Assembly: GCA_035532735.1 (NCBI GenBank)
Contig: DATKQM010000060.1
Coordinates: forward strand, 1 to 39,857
DNA from: Chersky-840 sp035532735
GTDB taxonomy: Bacteria > Actinomycetota > Acidimicrobiia > Acidimicrobiales > UBA8190
Length of the DNA: 39,857 nucleotides
Direction of reading: 5' to 3'
Shown here: piece after piece, positions 7,722-14,203 of the stretch
Layout: every line of letters begins with the position of its first letter
Numbering within the stretch: the first letter of the stretch is position 1
Position numbers and translations under genes: made by a program
Notes under the pieces: generated by a model
Seen by the model: the letters and a program-made list of their open reading frames with translations, nothing else
Told to the model about the DNA's origin: nothing
Databases searched by the model: none

Positions 7722-8096
7722 TCAGTTCGTCATCTGGTTCATGAACTGGTTGAGATCGAAGTAGTCGCGCCAGGCCTTGATGAGCCCGCCTTCGAGCTCG
7801 AAGGTCCCCATGACGGGAAGGCTGATCGTGCGCTCGGGCGAGATGAAATGGTCGACCCTCTCGGTGAGCACGACGTCGCCGTCGGCCACGATGTGGCGCA
7901 CCTCGAAGTCGACGCGGTCCCACCCGGCGGTGAAGCTCACGATGAGCTCGCGGATGGCGTCGTGCCCGACCAGGGGGTCGACGGGAATGTTGTGGTAGAC
8001 GGCGTCGGGATGGAAGTACCCCATCATCTCGTCGATGTCGAGGTTCGACCATGCGGCACAGAATCGTGTGACGACATCACGGGGCTCTTCGGACAC
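7722..8096 (-). CDS. Limonene-1,2-epoxide hydrolase-like/SnoaL-fold protein
   Basis: The 124-residue product has the NTF2/SnoaL cone fold and the closer signature of the limonene-1,2-epoxide hydrolase group: VTRFCAAWSNLDIDEMMGYFHPDAVYHNIPVDPLVGHDAI in the first half, DFEVRHIVADGDVVLTERVDHF in the middle, and LPVMGTFELEGGLIKAWRDYFDLNQFM at the end. The Asp and Arg of TERVDHF and of IKAWRDYFD correspond to the Asp-Arg-Asp catalytic set of that family. The gene is divergent from a WYL-domain regulator with inverted repeats in the 110-bp gap, so direct regulation is likely. Epoxide hydrolysis is inferred from the family. Confidence 0.82.
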   Translation of the reverse strand: MSEEPRDVVTRFCAAWSNLDIDEMMGYFHPDAVYHNIPVDPLVGHDAIRELIVSFTAGWDRVDFEVRHIVADGDVVLTERVDHFISPERTISLPVMGTFELEGGLIKAWRDYFDLNQFMNQMTN

Positions 8097-8152
8097 GGGT
8101 CACCTCTCGGTCGGCGGGCCCGCCATGCGTAGCACCGGGAGGCCCCTTCAGG

Positions 8153-8188
8153 CATCTTCTCGCAACATGGCCAGAAGATGGCCATGTT
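8153..8188. promoter_or_regulatory. Two interleaved perfect inverted repeats (candidate operator)
   Basis: Repeat A has 8-bp arms CATCTTCT (8153-8160) and AGAAGATG (8173-8180). Repeat B has 9-bp arms AACATGGCC (8164-8172) and GGCCATGTT (8180-8188). Both are perfect, and they are interlocked so that the left arm of B lies in the loop of A. They lie 18 bp before the GTG of the WYL regulator in the gap to the divergent epoxide-hydrolase-like gene, where an autoregulatory operator is expected. In RNA the same layout would permit an H-type pseudoknot or two competing hairpins. Confidence 0.6.
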
Positions 8189-8206
8189 CGGTGCCATGCT
8201 GGGGCG

Positions 8207-9151
8207 GTGCGGGCCGATCGCCTCGTGGCCACCCTCCTCTTCCTGCAGGCGCGCGGGCGGGCCACGGTGGCTGAGGTCGCGGAGGAGCTCGAGATCTCGA
8301 CCCGGACGGCTCGGCGCGACCTCGAGGCCCTCGCCATCGCCGGGGTCCCGGTGTACTCGCAGTCCGGGCGGGGCGGCGGTTGGTCGCTCGTGGGAGGGGC
8401 CCGGACCGACCTCAGCGGGTTGACCGCGACGGAGGCCCGGGCCCTCTTCCTCTTGGCCGGTCCCGGCGCGGCGACCCCCGACGTGAAGGCGGCCCTGCGA
8501 AAGCTGGTGCGGGCCCTTCCCGAGACCTTCCGGGCCAGCGCCGAGTCCGCCGGCGGGGCCGTCATCATCGACGCGTCGGATTGGGACCGCCTCCCCACCG
8601 AGCCGCCCGAGCACCTCGGCGTGTTGCAACAGGCGGTCGTCGACCGCGTGCAGGTTCGACTCCACTACGCGGGCCGCGACCGCGAGCCCGATGAACGCAC
8701 CGTGCATCCCCTCGGCCTCGTGGCCAAGCGCCAGACGTGGTACCTGATCGGGGACACCGAGGCGGGATTGCGGACCTTCAAGGTGAGCCGGGTCGGGGGT
8801 GTTGTGCTCACCGATCAACCGGTGCGACGACCCGACGGATTCGACCTGGCCGAGACCTGGCAGACGGTGCTGTCGACCCTCGATGAGCGGCGCGCCCCGT
8901 GCCGGGTCAACGCACTCGCCGACCCGGGAATCGTGGGCGTCCTACGCGGCGTGCTCGGTACGCGCCTCACCGTCGGCGGGACGGGGGACGACGGTCGGGT
9001 CACCATTGAGGTGCGGGGCCATTCGGCGCAGATCGTGGCGGCGGAGCTCTCCGGGTTCGCCGATCACATCGAGGTGACCGCACCCGATGCCGTGCGGAGC
9101 CACCTCGCCCATCTGGGGGCGCGCCTGCGCGATCGCTACGGGGCGCGCTGA
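8207..9151 (+). CDS. YafY-type transcriptional regulator (HTH + WYL domains)
   Basis: The 314-residue product begins at GTG with a DeoR/HTH-11 type helix-turn-helix (residues 1-55; ATVAEVAEELEISTRTARRDLEAL). A short wing follows with SQSGRGGGWSL, and then a central WYL domain (about residues 140-225) whose region VHPLGLVAKRQTWYLIGD carries the name-giving W-Y-L pattern. A WCX-like C-terminal extension follows, ending in ADHIEVTAPDAVRSHLAHLGARL. WYL proteins sense ligands, often nucleotides or nucleic acid, and control neighbouring genes. It is divergent from the epoxide-hydrolase-like gene, with paired palindromes between them, suggesting control of that gene and of itself. Confidence 0.9.
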   Translation: MRADRLVATLLFLQARGRATVAEVAEELEISTRTARRDLEALAIAGVPVYSQSGRGGGWSLVGGARTDLSGLTATEARALFLLAGPGAATPDVKAALRKLVRALPETFRASAESAGGAVIIDASDWDRLPTEPPEHLGVLQQAVVDRVQVRLHYAGRDREPDERTVHPLGLVAKRQTWYLIGDTEAGLRTFKVSRVGGVVLTDQPVRRPDGFDLAETWQTVLSTLDERRAPCRVNALADPGIVGVLRGVLGTRLTVGGTGDDGRVTIEVRGHSAQIVAAELSGFADHIEVTAPDAVRSHLAHLGARLRDRYGAR

Positions 9152-9206
9152 GCCATCGCCACGCTTTTGTTGACTCGAGAAGGACGTTCGTTGTAGGAGT
9201 CAGCAC

Positions 9207-10271
9207 ATGGGAGAGCGGGCCCAGGCCGTCAAGGACGTGTTCGCCTCGGCCCTGCACAACCGCGTTCTGCGGCGCGTCGAGCTCAGCCACGGCTTGTTCA
9301 CCGGGGCAGAGTGGGCCGTGTGGATCTCGCTGTTGGTCTTCGCCTACGAACACGGAGGCACATCCGCGTCGTCGTTGATCGCAGTCGTCCAACTCGTCCC
9401 TTGTGCGTTGCTCGGACCCCTTGTGGTCGGGGCGCTCGTCGATCGGCACCGGCCAGGGCGTGTCCTCGTGGCGGGGTACGTCGTCCAGTGCACCGCGATG
9501 GCGGGGGTGGCACGGGCCATTGCCACCGGCGCGCCCCGGCTGGTCGTCTTCGTGCTCGCACCCGTGGTGAACATCGGCGTCAGCGTCACAGGCCCCGCCC
9601 AAGCTGCGCTGGTCCCGTCGATCGTGCGCACTGCCGAGGAGCTCACGGCGTCGAATGTGATGGCCGGGTGGCTCGAACAGGCGAGTCGGCTGGTGCTCCC
9701 CGCCGTGGCCGGACGCCTTGGCCGGCATCTTCTCGTTGCGCGAGTCGCTCATGGACGTCGGGCTCGTGCTCGGGGATCCTCGTGGTGCAGGCCGGGGTGG
9801 CCACCGGTGGGTACCGGTGGGTACCGGACGGCTCTGGTGGCGCCGGCGGTTCTTGTGGTGGCAGTGGCGGCCGGGCTGTGGCGACCGTTACAAGTCATCG
9901 ACGATGCCGCCGATGTCCCCCAAGTCCAGATCCAGTTGCTGCGGTCGATTCGGATCTTCGCGGTCCTGCCCACACCGGCGCTCGAGGGTGTGGCCCGCCG
10001 ACTCGTCCCCGTCACAGCCCGAGCCGGAACCGTCGTGGTCCGAGAGGGTGCGACGGGAGATCGGTACGACGCCATCGGCGACGGTGTCCTCACCGTGCAT
10101 CGCGACGGAGCAGATGTAGCCACGCTGCGACGAGGCGAGGGCTTCGGTGAAATCGCCCTCGTGCATGGCGTGGAGCGGATGGCGTCGGTGAGAGCGGAGA
10201 CCGATTGTCTTCTGGGGGAGGTGTCAGCCCGCTGCGTCTCGGACGTCGAGGGCAGCGGACATGGGACGTAG
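9207..10271 (+). pseudogene. Internally deleted MFS transporter/cyclic-nucleotide-binding fusion
   Basis: The intact ancestor would be a roughly 12-helix MFS transporter fused to a C-terminal cyclic-nucleotide-binding domain. Here residues 1-170 are recognisable MFS (WISLLVFAYEHGG, GALVDRHRPGRVLVAGYVVQ, AAL then VPSIVRTAEELTASN). The coding signal then shifts frame near 9718 into GIFSLRESLMDVGLVLG, and again near 9775 into ILVVQAGVATGG. It rejoins near 9828 as TALVAPAVLVVAVAAGLWRPL, so about half of the transporter helices are missing. The cNMP domain follows (RSIRIFAVLPTPALEGVARRLVPV, GTVVVREGATGDRYDAI, RGEGFGEIALVHG) but is cut off after LLGEV. The tail runs 48 bp into the convergent DMT gene. 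Non-functional as read. Confidence 0.75.
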
Positions 10272-11156
10272 CCCGGCCTCGTCCTCGTGGGTCTGACCCT
10301 GGACGAGTTGGCTACGGCTGATGGCCACGACGCCGGCCACCAACGCGCCCAGCGCGGCCGCTTCGACGAGAATGGCGAGGGGGGCGAGCTGAAGGTGCTC
10401 TTCGAAGATGAACACCCCGAGGAGGCTGGCAACGAGAGGGTCGACGATCGTGAAGCCCGGTTGGGACGCGGCCAGGGGGCCGGCCTGGAAGGCGTGGGCC
10501 GACAGCAACATCGACGCCGCTCCCACCCCCACCAGGGCATAGGGCGACCACGTGAGGAAGATGCCCAGGCCCGCGTTGGTATGCGAGCTGAGCTCCTTGA
10601 TCACCGCGGCCACGAACCCCCAGGAGATCCCGGTGGCCACCCCGAGCGTCGCCGCCTTGCGAGCCGGCGAGGGTGAGGTGCCCCGCCGCATGGGTGTGAA
10701 GGCGATGACCGTGGCCACGATGGTGAGCCCGATTGCCGAGATCCCCGCGAACCACCACGACGCAGCCTGAGCATGGAGATGGCCGCCCGACGGGCTGGCC
10801 GTGAAGAGAAAGACACCCAGGCCCACCGCCATGGCCGCGGCAGCCAACCAGTCGTGACGAGCGACGCGGCGCGTCCCGATGATGGCCATGTAGGCGAAGA
10901 CGAAGAGCAGCTCGGTGGCGAGGATGGGTTGGACGAGGGCGAGGTCGCCGTAATGGAGCGCGGCGACCTGGAAGACGAATCCCAGGATCATGCTGGCGAT
11001 GCCGGCCACCCAGATGGGCTGGCGGACGAGGTAGAGCAGAAGCTTCGGGCTCAGCCGGTCACCGCCGGGGGCAGTGGCCGCACCCAGGCGCTGGCACACC
11101 GACGAGGTGGCCGTGCAAAAGCTCGCGGCGAGAGCGAGCATCACCGCCTTCACCAT
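10224..11156 (-). CDS. DMT superfamily permease (EamA/NIPA-like)
   Basis: The 310-residue product has about nine to ten hydrophobic helices in two repeats, as in drug/metabolite transporters. Examples are VMLALAASFCTATSSVCQ at the start, WVAGIASMILGFVFQVAAL, LVQPILATELLFVFAYMAII, and the second-half counterpart SQPGFTIVDPLVASLLGVFIFEEHLQL. The paired LVQPIL...LLFVF and FTIVDPLVASLLGVFIFEE segments are the internal repeat of EamA-type carriers and of NIPA-like relatives. The protein sits in the cytoplasmic membrane and probably moves a small metabolite or cation. The 3' end overlaps the broken MFS gene on the other strand. Substrate unknown. Confidence 0.82.
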   Translation of the reverse strand: MVKAVMLALAASFCTATSSVCQRLGAATAPGGDRLSPKLLLYLVRQPIWVAGIASMILGFVFQVAALHYGDLALVQPILATELLFVFAYMAIIGTRRVARHDWLAAAAMAVGLGVFLFTASPSGGHLHAQAASWWFAGISAIGLTIVATVIAFTPMRRGTSPSPARKAATLGVATGISWGFVAAVIKELSSHTNAGLGIFLTWSPYALVGVGAASMLLSAHAFQAGPLAASQPGFTIVDPLVASLLGVFIFEEHLQLAPLAILVEAAALGALVAGVVAISRSQLVQGQTHEDEAGLRPMSAALDVRDAAG

Positions 11157-11245
11157 GAGCCCAATCCCTGTGCCATTGACCTTCCCGTGCCCTACCCCCC
11201 AGTGGTCATGCTATTTGCTGGCGGGGGCGGGACGGGACTGGCGCC

Positions 11246-11509
11246 TCAGGAGGGGTCGACGATCGCGCCGACCGAGCCTGGGAGTGCGAGGCGGGGGCGG
11301 ATGCCGCTCGCCCGCGCATCGGGCCCGACAAGCCGCCACCCCGTCCTGATGAGAAGCTCGCCGAGGAACCGGGTGGTCCGTCGCGTCGGCACCATCGAAC
11401 CCGCCGACCCGAGGCACCGGGCCTCATGCGCACACCGGCCCCGGGCCGCCGCTCGGGTGAGCTCGAGGCGCCGCTCATCGGCCAGTCGGTGCATCGTCCA
11501 CGGGTGCAT
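11246..11509 (-). CDS. Small hypothetical protein, 87 residues
   Basis: ATG 11509 is preceded by CAGGAGACAG, a good Shine-Dalgarno sequence at normal spacing, which is the main reason to accept this frame. The product starts MHPWTMHRLADERRLELTRA, like many short actinobacterial proteins with a basic N-terminal helix. It continues with TRFLGELLIRTGWRLVGPDA, a plausible amphipathic helix. I do not recognise a family and see no metal or catalytic motif. It is divergent from the SDR gene at 11675, across an AT-rich palindrome that may control both directions. It precedes the DMT permease on the same strand. Confidence 0.5.
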   Translation of the reverse strand: MHPWTMHRLADERRLELTRAAARGRCAHEARCLGSAGSMVPTRRTTRFLGELLIRTGWRLVGPDARASGIRPRLALPGSVGAIVDPS

Positions 11510-11609
11510 CTCTGTCTCCTGAACAACTCTTGGGGTGTGGGGCTGGTCGCAGACACGACCCGGCCCTCGCCGAGGCTCGGGTCAGGCCGGATCTCCCCTT
11601 GCCCCGGAA

Positions 11610-11635
11610 ATAAAGATAGGTAAAACTATCTTTAT
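11610..11635. promoter_or_regulatory. AT-rich perfect 10-bp inverted repeat
   Basis: The arms ATAAAGATAG (11610-11619) and CTATCTTTAT (11626-11635) are perfect complements around GTAAAA. It stands out sharply from the GC-rich surroundings and lies 39 bp before the SDR start and 100 bp after the start of the divergent small gene. TATCTTTATATAG may also supply a -10 element. A dimeric regulator operator is the natural reading. The HTH protein encoded third in the downstream trio is the first candidate to bind it. Confidence 0.6.
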
Positions 11636-11674
11636 ATAGCTGGGCCGGGAGCCGGCTCGGAGGAGGTCGGACCC

Positions 11675-12409
11675 ATGGGCATCGCACTGGTAACCGGAGC
11701 CTCGAGGGGATTGGGCCGGGCCATCGCCCACGAGCTGGCCGAGCGGGGCTGGACGCTCGTGGTCGATGCTCGCGACGGCGATGCACTCGCAGAGACCGAG
11801 AGGGCCATCCTCCCCCGCGTGGCGCCGGAGGCGGCGCTCGTCGCCCTTGCCGGCGACGTGGCCGATGCGGATCATCGACGGGCCCTGGTGGCCGCGGCCC
11901 AGGGGCTCGGTGGTCTCGATCTCGTCGTCAACAACGCCAGCACGCTCGGCGCCACGCCGCTGCCGAGTCTCCTGTCCTACCCCCTCGACGAGCTCGAGAG
12001 GGCCCTGGGGGTCAACGTGGTGGCACCACTCGCCCTCGTCCAAGAATCCATGGCGCTCTTGCGCCGCTCGGCACGACCCGCCGTCCTCAACATCACGTCG
12101 GACGCGTCGGTCGAGGCGTACGAAGGGTGGGGTGGCTATGGGCTCTCCAAGGCTGCACTCGATCACCTGAGCGCCGTGCTCGCGGTCGAAGAGCCCTCGC
12201 TACTCGTCTGGGCCGTCGATCCCGGCGACATGCGGACCCAGATGCACCAAGACGCCTTCCCGGGCGAGGACATCTCCGACCGACCGTTACCCGAGGAGGT
12301 CGTGACCGATCTCCTGCGGCTCATCGACGCTGGCGTTCCCAGTGGCCGGTACCGGTTGTCGGACCTGCGGTCGACATCGGAGCTCGCGCTCGAAACATCG
12401 AACCCGTGA
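11675..12409 (+). CDS. Short-chain dehydrogenase/reductase (SDR)
   Basis: The 244-residue product is a classical SDR, an NAD(P)-dependent oxidoreductase. It has the TGxxxGxG cofactor motif (TGASRGLGRAIA near residues 8-19), an NNAS motif in LDLVVNNAS near 84-92, an active-site Ser in LNITSDAS, and the YxxxK pair in WGGYGLSKAALDHL. A Gly-Asp-Met-Arg-Thr segment after the active site fits the PGxxxT cofactor loop. Ribosome binding site GGAGGAGG-like lies before ATG 11675. Its TGA overlaps the GTG of the next gene by 3 bp (GTGA), so the two are translationally coupled, implying related roles. The substrate is unknown. Confidence 0.9.
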   Translation: MGIALVTGASRGLGRAIAHELAERGWTLVVDARDGDALAETERAILPRVAPEAALVALAGDVADADHRRALVAAAQGLGGLDLVVNNASTLGATPLPSLLSYPLDELERALGVNVVAPLALVQESMALLRRSARPAVLNITSDASVEAYEGWGGYGLSKAALDHLSAVLAVEEPSLLVWAVDPGDMRTQMHQDAFPGEDISDRPLPEEVVTDLLRLIDAGVPSGRYRLSDLRSTSELALETSNP

Positions 12410-13461
12410 GCACCCTGGCGCCCACCACCGGCCACCTTCCCGCCTTCGTGTTGCCGCCCGAGCTCGAAGCGAGCTCACCCCCCGAAGCCCGGGGAATGAC
12501 GAGGGACGCGGTCAGGATGCTCGTCGCCTACCGAGGTGACGACACGATCGTGCACTCACACTTCTCCGAGCTCCCCCGCTTTCTCGACGAGGGGGATCTC
12601 GTCGTCGTCAACACCTCCGGGACATTGGCCGCCGCGGTACCTGGGGTCGACCGAGCCGGGCGCGACGTCGAGGTGCATTTCTCCACGTGTCTCCCCGCCG
12701 ATCTGTGGACCGTCGAGTTGCGTCGTGGTGACGAGCCGTGGTTCGGGGCCCAGCCCGGCGACGTGATCGAGCTCGACGGGGGTGGGCGCGTCGAGCTGCT
12801 GACGCCGTACGCGACACACGCCCGTGGGGTCCGGCTGTGGGTCACCTCGGTGATCACCCCCGAGGCGCTGCACACCTACCTGGCCGTGCACGGCCATCCC
12901 ATCCGGTACGGGTACGTGCGCGGAAGCTGGCCCATTTCGACGTACCAGAACGTCTATGCCGCCGAGCCCGGATCCGCCGAAATGCCCAGTGCCGGTCGGC
13001 CCTTCACCCCCGAGGTCCTCACCCGGTTGGTGGCGCGCGGTGTGGGCGTGGCGCCGATCGTGCTCCACACCGGCGTGGCTTCACTCGAAGCGTCCGAACC
13101 GCCGTACCCGGAGTTCTACAAGGTGACGCGCGCCACGGCACATCGCGTCAACGACACGAGGCGCGAAGGTGGTCGGGTGATCGCCATCGGCACCACCGTC
13201 GTGCGGGCCCTGCAGACGGTGGTGGACCCGAGGGCTCAGGTGCACGCCGGCAGCGGGTGGACAGACACGATCGTCACCCCGGACCACCCGGTAACGTCTG
13301 TCGACGGGATGCTCACCGGTTGGCACGAGCCCGAGGCATCACACCTCGCCATGCTGGAGGCGATCGCCGGCCGTGCCGTCCTCGAACGCTCCTATGCCGC
13401 TGCCATTTCCGAGGGATACCTGTGGCACGAATTCGGCGACGTCCATCTGATCCTGCCGTGA
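12406..13461 (+). CDS. Divergent QueA paralogue (SAM:tRNA ribosyltransferase-isomerase family)
   Basis: The 351-residue product aligns in outline with QueA, which transfers and rearranges the ribosyl part of SAM onto preQ1-tRNA. Recognisable pieces are DLVVVNTSGTLAAAVPG (near 64-80), the STYQNVYA segment (178-185) and VIAIGTTVVRALQ (258-270). Key QueA signatures are altered: the usual T-A-G-L-H-F-T reads PSAGRPFT (194-201), and the usual N-F-H-L-P-K-S-T-L region reads TGWHEPEASHLAML (304-317). No tgt, queG or other queuosine gene is nearby. GTG 12406 overlaps the SDR stop, and the stop overlaps the next GTG. The tRNA reaction should therefore not be assumed; a different SAM-dependent substrate is likely. 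Confidence 0.8.
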   Translation: MSTLAPTTGHLPAFVLPPELEASSPPEARGMTRDAVRMLVAYRGDDTIVHSHFSELPRFLDEGDLVVVNTSGTLAAAVPGVDRAGRDVEVHFSTCLPADLWTVELRRGDEPWFGAQPGDVIELDGGGRVELLTPYATHARGVRLWVTSVITPEALHTYLAVHGHPIRYGYVRGSWPISTYQNVYAAEPGSAEMPSAGRPFTPEVLTRLVARGVGVAPIVLHTGVASLEASEPPYPEFYKVTRATAHRVNDTRREGGRVIAIGTTVVRALQTVVDPRAQVHAGSGWTDTIVTPDHPVTSVDGMLTGWHEPEASHLAMLEAIAGRAVLERSYAAAISEGYLWHEFGDVHLILP

Positions 13462-14168
13462 GCGACACCACCGTTCCCCTCGAGCCGCCCCCGGCGGCGA
13501 CACCGATCGAGCCGCCCCTGGCGGCGACACCGATCGAGCCGCCCCTGGCGGCTATGCCGACCACACGGCGAGCCATCCTGATGGCCTTGAAGCGCAACGG
13601 GTCGATGCGGACCCAGGACCTCGCCGAGCAATTGGGGATCACGGTGGCGGCGGTTCGCCAACAACTGGTGCGATTGAGCGAGGACGAGCTCGTGACACAT
13701 CGACCCGACCCCGAAGGAAGGGGGCGGCCGTCGCATTCCTACGAGCTCACGTCGGTGGCCGAGATGCTGTTCCCCAAGCGCTACGGCGATCTCACCACCG
13801 AGTTGCTCGGCTATCTGGGCGGTCCCGACAGCAATGAGGTGACCGAGCTCTTCGAGCAGCGGCGCCGGCGCCGTCTCACCGATGCCCAGACCCGCCTGGA
13901 GACCATGACCCTCGACGAGCAGGTGGCCGAACTGACGCGCATCCTCGACGAGGACGGCTATCTGGCCGATGTCGAGCAGCTCGATGACGGGGGCTGGCGG
14001 ATCACCGAGCACAACTGCGCGATCTTGTCGGTGGCCACGGGCTTTCGCCAGGCCTGTTCCAGTGAGATCGCCTTCATCCGTGACGCCCTTCCCGGCGCCC
14101 GTGTGGAACGCGTCGCCCACCTGATGGACGGCGCGCACGTGTGCGCCTACGAGGTCCACGCCTCGTAA
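13458..14168 (+). CDS. HTH transcriptional regulator with SufR-like cysteines
   Basis: The 236-residue product has a disordered N-terminus of three 9-residue repeats, then a winged helix (residues 35-105; MRTQDLAEQLGITVAAVRQQL as recognition region, RGRPSHSYELT as wing). A helical middle follows, and a C-terminal cysteine region with Cys187, Cys200 and Cys229, i.e. C-X12-C-X28-C. SufR iron-sulfur regulators use C-X12-C-X13-C-X14-C; here the third position is Ala214, so three of four are kept. Many COG2345 relatives show the same loss. The start GTG overlaps the QueA-like stop (GTGA); an alternative ATG at 13554 would skip the repeats. It probably controls its own operon. Confidence 0.8.
   Translation: MSDTTVPLEPPPAATPIEPPLAATPIEPPLAAMPTTRRAILMALKRNGSMRTQDLAEQLGITVAAVRQQLVRLSEDELVTHRPDPEGRGRPSHSYELTSVAEMLFPKRYGDLTTELLGYLGGPDSNEVTELFEQRRRRRLTDAQTRLETMTLDEQVAELTRILDEDGYLADVEQLDDGGWRITEHNCAILSVATGFRQACSSEIAFIRDALPGARVERVAHLMDGAHVCAYEVHAS
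13482..13562 (+). repeat. Three tandem 27-bp repeats inside regulator gene
   Basis: Copies at 13482-13508, 13509-13535 and 13536-13562 encode EPPPAATPI, EPPLAATPI and EPPLAAMPT. The second copy differs from the first by one base. The near identity points to recent slippage, and copy number may vary between strains. The repeat is in frame and so lengthens a flexible proline-rich tail without disrupting the winged helix. Confidence 0.9.
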
Positions 14169-14203
14169 GCTCGGTCGCGACGACCCGAGTGCGAGGGGCC
14201 TGC

